DNA from: Sporomusaceae bacterium UBA7701
Lineage (GTDB): Bacteria > Bacillota > Negativicutes > Sporomusales > UBA7701
Direction: 5' to 3'
Length of the DNA stretch: 51,621 nt
NCBI GenBank assembly: GCA_002482545.1
Contig: DLGF01000004.1
Span: 1 to 51,621, forward strand
The position numbers and the translations under genes were made by a program. Shown one piece after another: positions 1-7,574 of this stretch; position 1 is the first letter of the stretch, and every line of letters starts with the position of its first letter. Under the pieces are notes generated by a model. The model saw only the letters and a program-made list of their open reading frames with translations, was not told the origin of the DNA and made no database searches.

Positions 1-186
1 CCTTATTGATGCAATAACCATTGTCAATTTCACACATCGATGTATCGGGACTATACTTTAGTTTAACATCCGCTTCCGCTAAAAGTTGGTCAATTTCAAT
101 GCTCGGAGTACGTAGGCTACACCGATGCCGGCTGTAATACTGATCCCCTCTCCATTTTTTATTTCATTTCGTAGCCTGAGATTGAC
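1..186 (-). pseudogene. GGDEF domain C-terminal remnant
   Basis: Read on the minus strand, about 186 to 100 gives a peptide with GISITAGIGVAYV, close to the ISVTISIGVA strand of diguanylate cyclase GGDEF domains. After a frame change the next stretch reads IEIDQLLAEADVKLKYS, like the helix that ends GGDEF domains. No single frame is open, the catalytic GGDEF motif is absent, and the other end is cut off by the aminotransferase gene. I read it as a decayed fragment; it runs off the left edge, so its full extent is unknown. Confidence 0.4.
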
Positions 187-216
187 AAGACCCGGATAAC
201 AAGAGAGGAGAAAATA

Positions 217-1383
217 ATGAGACACAACTTTGACGAAATCGTCGACCGCCGCGGCACCGATAGCAGGAAATGGGACACCTACGGCACTGACGTGGTTCCC
301 ATGTGGCTCGCCGACACCGACTTCAAATGTCCACAGCCGGTCATCGACGCCGTGGTCAAACGCGCCGAGCACGGCATCTACGGCTATCCCCCCGACGACA
401 ACAAAAACTTCGAACAATCGATCGTCAACTGGCAGAAAAAACGCTTCGGCTGGGACGTCGACATCGACTGGGCGGAACACACCCCCGCCGTCATACCGGC
501 CATCATCTACGCCATGCGGGCCTTTACCCAGCCCGGCGACAATGTCGTCATGCAGATGCCGGTCTATCATCCCTTCCATGCCATCATCCCTAATAATGGC
601 CGGCATATCCTGGGCAACCAGCTTGCCCCCAATAAAGAAGGCGGCTTCGACGTCGACTTCGCCAATCTCGAAGAACTGCTCAGCAAAAAGCGCACTACCA
701 TGTTTCTGTTGTGCAATCCTCACAATCCGGTCGGGAAATGCTTCACCCGCGAAGAACTGACCCGGATGGCAAAACTATGCCTGAAACACAACGTGTTCGT
801 CGTCTCTGACGAAATCCACTCCGACATCGTCTACAAAGGCAACAGGCACATTCCGTTCGGGTCCTTGTCGGCCGAAGCCGCCGCCAACTGCGTGGTATGC
901 GTCAACCCCAGTAAAACCTTCAACATCGCCGGCGTGCGGACAGGCGCCGCCATCATTCCCGACCGCCGCAACCACGACCTGTTCTACGCGCGAGTCGAAG
1001 ACAACAAAGCCTATGGCCGGACGATATTCGGCACGCTGCCGGTCGAAGTCGCTTACAACGAATGCGACTACTATGCCGATCAACTGCTTGAATACCTGGA
1101 AGGCAACCTGGAATACCTCAATACCTTCGTCGCGGCGAAAATTCCCAAAATCAAAGTCACCAAAACCGAAGCCACCTATCTCGTCTGGCTCAACTGCCAG
1201 GCCCTGAACATGGCGCCCAAAGAACTGCAGAAATTCTTCCTGGAAGAGGCTAAAGTCGCCATGAACGAGGGCTCGAACTTTGGGCCCGGCGGCGCGGGTA
1301 ACATGCGGATGAACATCGGCTGTCCCCGGTCCCAGCTGCAAGAGGCACTGAACCGGATTGAAGCGGCGGTAAAAAAACTATAA
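217..1383 (+). CDS. MalY/PatB family aminotransferase, probable cystathionine beta-lyase
   Basis: A 388-residue fold-type I PLP enzyme of the MalY/PatB family, the usual length. Members cleave the C-S bond of cystathionine or cysteine S-conjugates, giving homocysteine or thiols, pyruvate and ammonia. The N-terminal RRGTDSRKWD and MWLADTDF motifs are typical. CNPHNPVGKCF and SDEIHSDIVY form the cofactor pocket, and the Lys in NPSKTFNIAGVRTG is the Schiff-base residue. AGAGAGGAGAAAATA lies just before ATG 217. A small gene follows 18 bases later, so the two are probably cotranscribed. The exact substrate (cystathionine or another cysteine conjugate) cannot be told from sequence. Confidence 0.9.
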   Translation: MRHNFDEIVDRRGTDSRKWDTYGTDVVPMWLADTDFKCPQPVIDAVVKRAEHGIYGYPPDDNKNFEQSIVNWQKKRFGWDVDIDWAEHTPAVIPAIIYAMRAFTQPGDNVVMQMPVYHPFHAIIPNNGRHILGNQLAPNKEGGFDVDFANLEELLSKKRTTMFLLCNPHNPVGKCFTREELTRMAKLCLKHNVFVVSDEIHSDIVYKGNRHIPFGSLSAEAAANCVVCVNPSKTFNIAGVRTGAAIIPDRRNHDLFYARVEDNKAYGRTIFGTLPVEVAYNECDYYADQLLEYLEGNLEYLNTFVAAKIPKIKVTKTEATYLVWLNCQALNMAPKELQKFFLEEAKVAMNEGSNFGPGGAGNMRMNIGCPRSQLQEALNRIEAAVKKL

Positions 1384-1401
1384 GAACAGGAGGTGTAATT
1401 A

Positions 1402-1794
1402 TTGACCGCGCTGCTTGCAGTGAACGGAACCTTAATGCAAGGACTGGAGCTTAAGAAAAACCTGTTAGACGTAGGTGCGACATTTGTCAGGGAAAACAAG
1501 ACCGCCGCCTTCTACCGACTTTGGAGTATTGGTGACAGGCACCCGGCCATGCTGCGTACTCCCGGCGAGGGTAGGAGCGTTGCCGTGGAAATTTGGTCAG
1601 TTCCCCTTGAAGGTTTAGCCAAGGTACTGATGAACGAGCCGGCCGGCCTGTCAGTTGGCAAAACACTGCTATTGGACGGAAGTATCGTCCTGGGCGTACT
1701 AGGGGAACCTTACTTGTGTCAAGGCCACCACGAAATAACCGAGTATGGTGGTTGGCATGCCTACATCGCAAGAAACAACAGACTAAAAGAATAA
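1402..1794 (+). CDS. Stand-alone allophanate-hydrolase C-domain-like protein
   Basis: 130 residues that resemble the C-terminal domain of allophanate hydrolase (AtzF/DUR1 type), a gamma-glutamylcyclotransferase-like fold. Shared features are the N-terminal VNGTLMQG turn, an AVEIWSVP strand, a GKTLLLDGS hairpin and the final EYGGWHAYIA. The amidase half that normally precedes this domain is absent. It starts at TTG 1402 after a strong AGGAGGTG at 1389-1396, directly behind the MalY-like gene. A role tied to amino-acid breakdown is possible from context, but the reaction is unknown. Confidence 0.7.
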   Translation: MTALLAVNGTLMQGLELKKNLLDVGATFVRENKTAAFYRLWSIGDRHPAMLRTPGEGRSVAVEIWSVPLEGLAKVLMNEPAGLSVGKTLLLDGSIVLGVLGEPYLCQGHHEITEYGGWHAYIARNNRLKE

Positions 1795-1876
1795 ATTTAA
1801 TAATGTAAAATTGCATTCTAAAAATTATTCTGTCATGCTAATATTAATGAAATCAATGATTGAGGAGATGTATTAT

Positions 1877-2536
1877 ATGGCGATTGTCTATTTCCCAAGC
1901 TGCAAATTTAAAGCCGGCTATCCGGAAACATCAAAAAAGTTAGCTGAATATATTAACAATCGCTACGGCATGATCATAACCGGCTGTTGTCGTGGGAATC
2001 TTGAACTCTTAACGGAAAAGGATATTGCAGTCTGTGTCTGTAATACTTGCTCCGCCTTTTGTGATGAATCATCGAAAGCGCGTGAGGTCGTTTCCATTTG
2101 GGAGATTCTTGTGAAGGATGAACAATTCCCATTTCCCGATTACAAGGGCGAGGAGATCACCTTGCAAGATTGTTGGCGCGCCTATGATAAACGGTCAGAA
2201 CAGGATGCAATCCACGGACTTATGCGAAAGATGAATATTCGTGTGATCGAACTTGCTGAAAATTACGAGAAGACCCGTTTCTGTGGTACGAGCGTTTTGC
2301 AGATACCACCTGCTTATTATGGTGAGTTCGCGCCAAAACGTTTTGGCAAGGATGTCCCGAACGATTTCTTCCAACCCTACACGGATGAGGATAAGATCGA
2401 GCGCATGCGGAGCCATTGCGCCGATATTACGACGGAAAGAGTGGCCTGTTACTGCGTGGCTTGCGCCAATGGCATCAACCTCGGCGACAAACAATCCGTC
2501 CATGTGATGGAGCTTTTGTTCTCTACCACAAAATAA
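1877..2536 (+). CDS. Double CCG-type cysteine-rich domain protein
   Basis: About 219 residues when started at ATG 1877, which has GAGGAG 6-11 bases upstream; the open frame reaches 1811 but has no ribosome site there. Two halves each carry Cys patterns like the CCG domain of heterodisulfide reductase HdrB, GlpC and LutA: PSCKFKAGYP, TGCCRGN and CVCNTCSAFCD in the first, and DCWRAYD, RFCGTS, HCAD and ACYCVACANG in the second. In known families such domains bind iron-sulfur clusters and act in thiol or electron transfer. No flavin or ferredoxin partner is adjacent, and the canonical CCG triplet is degenerate (CCR, FCG). Function unknown. A hairpin terminator follows at 2635-2664. Confidence 0.65.
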   Translation: MAIVYFPSCKFKAGYPETSKKLAEYINNRYGMIITGCCRGNLELLTEKDIAVCVCNTCSAFCDESSKAREVVSIWEILVKDEQFPFPDYKGEEITLQDCWRAYDKRSEQDAIHGLMRKMNIRVIELAENYEKTRFCGTSVLQIPPAYYGEFAPKRFGKDVPNDFFQPYTDEDKIERMRSHCADITTERVACYCVACANGINLGDKQSVHVMELLFSTTK

Positions 2537-2634
2537 CCTCCGAAAAAAAATTGGAGACAAGATATGATCTAATCTCAAAGGATTTTAGTTAAAATTACTA
2601 ATACATCCAAATAGTCCAAAACATACTTATAACA

Positions 2635-2664
2635 AACGCCCGTTATCTATATACAGCGGGCGTT
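2635..2664 (+). terminator. Hairpin after the CCG-domain gene
   Basis: AACGCCCG and CGGGCGTT pair across a 14-base loop about 100 bases after the stop of the CCG-domain gene. There is only a weak T-rich tail. Confidence 0.5.
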
Positions 2665-2701
2665 AAATGTTAATATTGTGTTATTGTGTGTTCTTAAGTT
2701 G

Positions 2702-2752
2702 CTGATGTTTTCTTCCTTTGTCTGAGGGAATATAAACCATATTTCCCCTCAG
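2702..2752 (+). repeat. Dispersed repeat, copy A (core block)
   Basis: The core block begins GATGTTTTCTTCCTTTG and ends near CCATATTTCCCCTCAG. Very similar blocks occur in the same orientation at 3470, 26198 and 26986. After the core the copy diverges from the others; it lies upstream of the Nudix gene. Confidence 0.75.
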
Positions 2753-2888
2753 CCTTGAACCCAGGTCCCGCCTGCCTTTAAAGGCACAGAGTCGGAGGGT
2801 GAAACTCCACCGTCCCCCCTTGCGATATGGGAAACCATGACATTGTGTAACGATATTTGACAAAACGCCGGAGAAAGGATGAGTTGTA

Positions 2889-3317
2889 ATGTCTAATCAA
2901 CAAACAAAAGTTGGTATTGGTGTAATGATTTTTAAAGACGGCAAGGTTTTATTGGCATGCCGCAAAGGATCTCATGGCTCAGGAGAATACGCCTTCCCCG
3001 GCGGGCATCTGGAGTATATGGAAGGGTTTGAAGAGTGTGCCCGCAGAGAGGTTTTGGAAGAATGCGGTATAGAAATTGATGATATCAACTTCTTATTAGT
3101 AGCAAACGTACTTCAATACGCCCCTAAACATTATGTTCATATTACATTGACGGCAAAATGGACGGCCGGCGTACCGACAGTTCTAGAGCCCCAAAAAGCA
3201 GAATCCTGGAATTGGTATTCTCTTGAATCGTTGCCTGTTCCCCTTTTTGAAATGAGTAAACTTTCTATCGAAAGTTATAAGAACTGCATAAATTATTACG
3301 ATAGGCTTTCATTGTAA
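2889..3317 (+). CDS. Nudix hydrolase
   Basis: 142 residues with a complete Nudix box, in pieces GGHLEYMEGF, EECARREVLEE and CGIEI (GX5EX7REUXEEXGU). The family hydrolyses nucleoside diphosphates linked to another moiety, with Mg2+ bound by the Glu residues of the box. The N-terminus VGIGVMIFKDGKVLLACRKG resembles MutT/NUDT15-like oxidised or damaged-nucleotide hydrolases. GGAGAAAGGATGAG precedes ATG 2889. It is a single-gene unit with repeat copy A upstream, a strong terminator downstream and repeat copy B beyond it. The substrate is not determined. Confidence 0.88.
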   Translation: MSNQQTKVGIGVMIFKDGKVLLACRKGSHGSGEYAFPGGHLEYMEGFEECARREVLEECGIEIDDINFLLVANVLQYAPKHYVHITLTAKWTAGVPTVLEPQKAESWNWYSLESLPVPLFEMSKLSIESYKNCINYYDRLSL

Positions 3318-3381
3318 CTTCTGACAGCCCGATCAGAGCCGCCATAATTATTGAGTTAGATAAAAGAGTTATCAGAAGAAC

Positions 3382-3424
3382 AACAAAAACGACCACTTCG
3401 TATAAAAAGTGGTCGTTTTTGTTG
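3382..3424 (+). terminator. Strong terminator after the Nudix gene
   Basis: A perfect 17-bp stem (AACAAAAACGACCACTT and its complement) with a 9-base loop. The T-rich right arm serves the plus strand and the A-rich left arm makes it potentially bidirectional. Confidence 0.85.
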
Positions 3425-3469
3425 TTTTGGTATATACAGAAACTCAGCAAAATAATCGGTTTAACTTAC

Positions 3470-3571
3470 GATGTTTTCTTCCTTTGCCTGCGGAAAGATA
3501 TACCATATTTTTTCACAGCCAAACTATCGTCTCCACGTGCATCGAGATTACATAATAGCTTGATAGAAAAC
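3470..3571 (+). repeat. Dispersed repeat, copy B (core plus distal block, hairpin missing)
   Basis: The core at 3470-3517 matches copies A, C and D. It runs straight into CAGCCAAACTATCGTCTCC, the distal block that in copy D lies beyond a long hairpin. The copy ends near GATAGAAAAC at 3562-3571. Thus B equals D without its hairpin module. Confidence 0.7.
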
Positions 3572-3694
3572 ATTTTTCGTCCATTGTATGCGGATGCGGC
3601 GTAGCCCGCCGGATTTAGCTCCTCTTTTAGCCGCCGCAAGACGATTTTCCTTTTGGCCCCCTCACAACAAGGAGCGGTTCCCTTTAAAGAAAAC

Positions 3695-3719
3695 GCCGGC
3701 CACATTATTGTTTGCCGGC
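3695..3719 (-). terminator. Terminator of the RR-HK-SHOCT operon
   Basis: GCCGGC arms separated by a 13-base loop; on the minus strand the stem is followed by GTTTTCTTT. It lies just past the SHOCT gene stop. Confidence 0.6.
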
Positions 3720-3756
3720 ATTTTCCCCGCGATTTTATCTCTTCATCATGATACCA

Positions 3757-4005
3757 TCATTGAATATCCTTCTTTATCTGCTCAAATTCATCCCTGGTAA
3801 TTTCGCCTTTGGCGTAGCGCTCTTTCAAAATTTCATAGGCTGGGCCAGACTCCATCGCCAGCCGGTCACAGTGACTCGACCGCGACAGCCTGCGTGCCAA
3901 AACCACGCCTCCCCAAATAATCAAAACCCAAAACAAAATCATCGACAACATCATGAAGATGCCACCACCAAACCAGCCTCCGGGGCCGCCAAACCAACCG
4001 CACAT
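3757..4005 (-). CDS. Small SHOCT-domain membrane protein
   Basis: 82 residues. The Gly/Trp-rich N-terminus (MCGWFGGPGGWFGGG) leads into one membrane segment at about residues 16-38. A C-terminal SHOCT motif follows at about 53-82 (AYEILKERYAKGEITRDEFE), typical of short bacterial C-terminal helical-hairpin domains. It starts 4 bases after the kinase stop, with GAGGTG upstream, so it is the third gene of the regulator-kinase operon. SHOCT proteins often sit in metal or stress loci; the role here is unknown. An oligomerising or accessory part to the kinase is possible. Confidence 0.8.
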   Translation of the reverse strand: MCGWFGGPGGWFGGGIFMMLSMILFWVLIIWGGVVLARRLSRSSHCDRLAMESGPAYEILKERYAKGEITRDEFEQIKKDIQ

Positions 4006-4009
4006 GTTA

Positions 4010-5923
4010 TCACACCTCGCTTTTGCTGTTTTTGGTTATAGGAAACCTGACCGTAAATGTCGTTCCTTCGCCGCAGGCGCTGTCTACTTTGACAGTTGCG
4101 CCATGCAAGTCAATAATCTGCCGGGCGATGGCCAGACCCAGGCCGGCGCCGCCACTGGAACGAGATCTGTCCGCTTTGTAGAACCGCTCCCATATATGCG
4201 GCAAGTCTTCCACGGCAATGCCCGCGCCAGTGTCGGCGACGGATAAGGCAATGCCGCCGTTGGCGGCAGTCACTGTGGCGGTTATTTGTCCTCCTGCAGG
4301 CGTGAACTTCAAGGCATTGTCCATCAGAATGAGCACCATCTGCGTCAGGCGATCACCATCGCCTTGTATAGGGGGAACGACGGGCTCAATCTGCGTAAGC
4401 AGGGTTACCCCTTTTTCCTCACTTTTCTGCTTCAATAAAGTGCTGACGTTATCGACCACTTCCGCCAGGGATATTTCCTCTACTTCCAGGCCTGCGCCGC
4501 TGGCCTGGAGCTGGCTTAAATCCAATAGTTCGGCGATCAATTTCTCCAATCTCAGGATTTCGTCGCCCATGACGCGGTGATATTTCTTTACCTGGCCGGG
4601 ATCAGTGACGGTGCCGTCCTGCAGCGCCTGGTTGTAGCCGCGCATGATGGTCAGCGGCGTCCGCAACTCATGGGAAACGTTGGCGACAAAATCCCGGCGC
4701 ATCTTATCAGTTACCTCCATCCGCCGGACGTATTCGCCCAAGTCATTCGCCAGGGAATTTAGCGACTGGCCGAGATCGCCCACTTCGTCGCCGGTCGTTA
4801 CCTTTACCCGCCGGTCGTATTTGCCCTGGGCGAGGGCGGCGGCCGTTTCCTGCATTGCTCTGAGCGGCCGTACAATCCCTCTTGCCATATAGGCGGCCAG
4901 GACGACGGCGACCAGGATGGCCACCACTCCGGCGTAACCAAGATACTTATAGATATTTTGCAGAAAGTTGTCTATTTCCTCAATCGGCGTGTTAATCATC
5001 ACTGTCCCGCTCACCGTTCCATCCTGGCGTGCGAGCGGAACGGCTACGACAAGCATGCTTTCTTCGTAGTAAGGATGATAATATGTCTTGGCCCAGGTCT
5101 GGCCGGAATTGGCGCGCACGGCCTGGATGATCTCGTCCATCCCTTTTATATCAGCCAGGCTGATTTCGGGGACGGGCTTCTCCCCTTTTTGTGTTCCCTG
5201 GCCCAAATCCAGCGTGATCGATGGCTGCCCTTTGTCTAGCGAATTCTGCGTTGTTGATCCTTCGGCCGGGGCCTGCGCAATAGCTGTAGCAGCACCCCGT
5301 GATTGCTGTGCCGACTGACTGTTCCAGACTCCGGGACGTCCCATCATACTCTGCCCTCCCGACTGCCTTCCCATCATTCCGTGCTTACCGTCGCCGGGCG
5401 AATCGCAATCCAGGTCGTCGGAACGAGGCGGTGCAGCGTGTTGCCCTTCGACCGGGCCACTAGGGGACTGCTGCCTCGGCTGGCCCGCCGACTGCTGGTT
5501 TTGCCGCCCTCCGGGCGACATCATGCCACCGGGATTACCGGGTCTATCACAGTCCCATCCGTCATGATGCATAGGGCTGGGCTTGATCGAAGATGCCGGC
5601 CGGCGGCTGGCTTGGCCTGCATCCGGCCGTTCTTCGGATACGGTTATCAAATTCAGGTTGTTGTCCACTACCCAGACCCTGGCGTCTAAAAAACTGTCTA
5701 CGCTGTTAACAAAATTGTTAAGCTGGCCATGGGTAATGCGCCCATCGTAGTAGGCGTTGACCATCCGCGCCATTTCGTAAGCTTTGTCCGTCAGTTCGTG
5801 CTGCTTGCGAGTGACAAAGTAGTCGCGGATGAGCATCGATCCGCCGGCGCCGATCCCGGCCAACCCCAGGATAACCAGAACCATGAACGCGGCCAATAGC
5901 TTATATTGCAGTGAGATTCTCAT
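4010..5923 (-). CDS. Sensor histidine kinase with Met/His/Asp/Cys-rich sensor loop
   Basis: 637 residues. Membrane segments lie at about 8-30 and 327-349, enclosing a sensor region of roughly 300 residues. A HAMP domain spans about 350-402. The phosphoacceptor is His418 in VSHELRTPL. The ATPase has the N box DNALKFTP, the G1 box DTGAGIA and the G2 box GAGLGLAIA. The sensor region carries an unusual low-complexity insert at about 100-235, rich in Gly, Ser, Gln and Met with MHHDGWDCD, DDLDCD, GKHGMMG and QSMMGRP. This composition suggests metal binding, which is inference. The start ATG overlaps the stop of the regulator gene by 4 bases, so they are translationally coupled. Confidence 0.9.
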   Translation of the reverse strand: MRISLQYKLLAAFMVLVILGLAGIGAGGSMLIRDYFVTRKQHELTDKAYEMARMVNAYYDGRITHGQLNNFVNSVDSFLDARVWVVDNNLNLITVSEERPDAGQASRRPASSIKPSPMHHDGWDCDRPGNPGGMMSPGGRQNQQSAGQPRQQSPSGPVEGQHAAPPRSDDLDCDSPGDGKHGMMGRQSGGQSMMGRPGVWNSQSAQQSRGAATAIAQAPAEGSTTQNSLDKGQPSITLDLGQGTQKGEKPVPEISLADIKGMDEIIQAVRANSGQTWAKTYYHPYYEESMLVVAVPLARQDGTVSGTVMINTPIEEIDNFLQNIYKYLGYAGVVAILVAVVLAAYMARGIVRPLRAMQETAAALAQGKYDRRVKVTTGDEVGDLGQSLNSLANDLGEYVRRMEVTDKMRRDFVANVSHELRTPLTIMRGYNQALQDGTVTDPGQVKKYHRVMGDEILRLEKLIAELLDLSQLQASGAGLEVEEISLAEVVDNVSTLLKQKSEEKGVTLLTQIEPVVPPIQGDGDRLTQMVLILMDNALKFTPAGGQITATVTAANGGIALSVADTGAGIAVEDLPHIWERFYKADRSRSSGGAGLGLAIARQIIDLHGATVKVDSACGEGTTFTVRFPITKNSKSEV

Positions 5924-6615
5924 GTTCTCACCTCGAATTTATAGCCGATGCCCCAGACGGTTTTTATGTCCCAGGGCGTATCCGGTCCGGCGCCCAGCTT
6001 TTTGCGAAGCCGTTTGACGTGCGTGTCCACTGTGCGGGTATCGCCGGAATAGCTGTAATCCCACACCAGTTCCAGCAGCTGTTCACGGGACAATACTTTC
6101 CCCGGATGGGAAGCAAGCTGCCACAATACTTCAAGCTCCTTATGCGCCAGTGCCACAGGATGACCGAAGGCGGTTACGCTATGTTCGGCCATATTGATGG
6201 AAAGGCTAGGAAGATTGACAGTGTCGGCGGCAGCATATTGCTGCGGAGCGGCAGTTCGCCGGAGTACGGCTCTGGCGCGAGCCACAATTTCTTTTGGATT
6301 GAACGGCTTTGCCACATAATCGTCCGCACCGATTTCAAGCCCCAGGATACGGTCGTCGTCCTCGGTACGGGAAGTCAATATGATGATAGGCACATTGGAG
6401 ACCTTACGGATTTGCCTGCATACCTCGATACCGTCAAGCACGGGCATCATGATATCCAATATGATGATGTCCGGCTTGACCCGCTGCATAGAAAGAAGCG
6501 CCGAAGCACCATCGGCGGCTTCGGCCACGGTAAACCCCTCCTGGATAAAGTAAAGGGAAAGCAATTCCCGGATTTGAGCCTCATCATCTACTATCAGCAC
6601 GGTTTTGCCGTTCAT
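5920..6615 (-). CDS. OmpR/PhoB-family response regulator
   Basis: 231 residues: a receiver domain with acidic pocket DDE (10-12), phosphoacceptor Asp54 in ILDIMMP and Lys in VAKPFN, then a winged-helix DNA-binding domain with TRTVDTHVKRLRKKL and WGIGYKFE. It forms a pair with the overlapping downstream kinase gene. AAGAGGTGATCTGACA precedes ATG 6615. A secreted His-rich peptide gene lies 102 bases upstream in the same direction and is a likely cotranscript or target. Confidence 0.93.
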   Translation of the reverse strand: MNGKTVLIVDDEAQIRELLSLYFIQEGFTVAEAADGASALLSMQRVKPDIIILDIMMPVLDGIEVCRQIRKVSNVPIIILTSRTEDDDRILGLEIGADDYVAKPFNPKEIVARARAVLRRTAAPQQYAAADTVNLPSLSINMAEHSVTAFGHPVALAHKELEVLWQLASHPGKVLSREQLLELVWDYSYSGDTRTVDTHVKRLRKKLGAGPDTPWDIKTVWGIGYKFEVRT

Positions 6616-6675
6616 TGTCAGATCACCTCTTGTCCGGGTTCTCCCTTTACTATACCACAGGCTTTTTCAGGATTG

Positions 6676-6706
6676 AAGCAAGTGGGCTGTTTCAACCCAC
6701 TTGCTG
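6676..6706 (-). terminator. Hairpin between the secreted peptide gene and the regulator gene
   Basis: AGCAAGTGGG and CCCACTTGCT form a 10-bp stem in the 102-base gap. With only a weak T tract on the minus strand, it may attenuate rather than stop read-through into the regulator-kinase genes. Confidence 0.5.
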
Positions 6707-6717
6707 GCGCTATCGAC

Positions 6718-6933
6718 CTACCAGCAGCCCCGTCCGCCGCCGTGGTGGCTATGACCATGCACTCCATTGGCATTCTGGTCATCGGCTGGGCTATTGTAGT
6801 ATTGGCCGTAATTGGGGCAATACCAGTTACCCTGCGATGGGGCCGCGCTTTGATCCGCCGCGGCCATGGCCACACCGCTGAAAGATACAACCAACAGAGC
6901 AACTACGACAAACAAACTTACTTTCTTCAACAA
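6718..6933 (-). CDS. Small secreted His/Gly-rich protein
   Basis: About 71 residues: a clear signal peptide (LKKVSLFVVVALLVVSFSG with an AMAAA cleavage site) and a mature part of about 45 residues ending NANGVHGHSHHGGGRGCW. Clustered His and a terminal Cys suggest transition-metal binding. An ATG at 6939 directly abuts the AAAGGAG ribosome site, so TTG 6933 or TTG 6930 (6 or 9 bases away) is the better start. It lies upstream of a regulator-kinase pair whose sensor loop is also Met/His-rich, which points to a shared metal or envelope-stress role. No named family recognised. Confidence 0.7.
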   Translation of the reverse strand: MLKKVSLFVVVALLVVSFSGVAMAAADQSAAPSQGNWYCPNYGQYYNSPADDQNANGVHGHSHHGGGRGCW

Positions 6934-6939
6934 TACCAT

Positions 6940-7388
6940 CTCCTTTGGATTTCGCTTACCTGATTTCAAGTATAGATGGCATTTAAGGCATAAGTTTGGC
7001 AAAATTGGTAACAAAGTAGGAACTCGTGATTTTGCCGGGTTAAGTGACAACAGCTCCCGGTATACCGGGAGCTGTTGTATAAATGATGACAGTGGGGCAT
7101 TTTATAACTCAACGCTAGGCTTAGAGAGGCCATGCCTTTCGCTCGGCCTCCAGTATAGCCATCTCCGTGCGCAACTCCTCCAGCCGCGGGTCAATCGCCG
7201 CCAAATTCACCGTACTGGTCTATCCATGAACAACTTCTCGATATTCTTCAGCATGCGTTCTCTTTATCCGTTATCAACGGCTTCGAAACTCGCACAAACT
7301 CCTCCTACAGTTTTTCTTCACCCACCTTATACCGAAATAATCCACGTAATATAAGATTAATAGGAACGGAAGACTTATTTCAGTTTTC
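6940..7388. other. Gene-poor stretch with a perfect palindrome and a coding remnant
   Basis: Contains the upstream region of the secreted peptide gene, a 32-base perfect palindrome (7047-7078) and, on the minus strand at about 7121-7202, a fragment reading AIDPRLEELRTEMAILEAE before a stop. The fragment looks like the helical tail of a lost protein; its family is not recognised. Confidence 0.4.
7047..7078. repeat. 32-base perfect palindrome
   Basis: ACAACAGCTCCCGGTA is followed immediately by its exact reverse complement. There is no T tract on either side, so it is not a classical terminator; it could be a cruciform or a protein-binding site. Confidence 0.7.
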
Positions 7389-7574
7389 TTAGAAACCCGC
7401 CATTATGATCTTTATAATCATACCGCTTGTTATTACTACACCGATGCCGACAAATGCCCCAAATATTTTAACAGAGTCTTTGTCGCCCTTTTCTTTTAGC
7501 AGATAATATCCGCCACCTGCAAGCAATGAGATTCCAATAAGTAAGCCAGCAGTTGAAAAAATTAAAGATTTCAT
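7389..7574 (-). CDS. Small two-segment membrane protein
   Basis: 61 residues from ATG 7574, chosen because AAGGAG sits 8 bases upstream. Two hydrophobic segments (about 4-20 and 38-57) flank a charged loop LLKEKGDKDSVK. No family recognised. The frame stays open upstream into a different, degenerate coding sequence. It follows the P-type ATPase gene on the same strand, so it may be expressed with the metal operon. Confidence 0.55.
   Translation of the reverse strand: MKSLIFSTAGLLIGISLLAGGGYYLLKEKGDKDSVKIFGAFVGIGVVITSGMIIKIIMAGF

Larger units (their letters stand above)
2537..2888. other. Gene-free stretch holding a terminator and repeat copy A
   Basis: A terminator-like hairpin at 2635-2664 is followed by a copy of the dispersed repeat at 2702-2752. 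The remaining sequence up to the Nudix gene contains no credible gene; a 60-codon minus frame here crosses the repeat and has no ribosome site. Confidence 0.6.
3318..3756. other. Gene-free stretch with two terminators and repeat copy B
   Basis: Contains the Nudix terminator (3382-3424), repeat copy B (3470-3571) and the terminator of the minus-strand sensor operon (3695-3719). Open frames on both strands here are short, cross the repeat and lack ribosome sites. Confidence 0.6.

Noticed and set aside
2702..2860. Coding potential of the repeats (minus-strand reading ...WFIFPQTKEENI)
   Set aside because: The core of four copies can be read as similar peptides, but the frame through the rest differs between copies B and D and stops appear, so a DNA or RNA element fits better than a gene.
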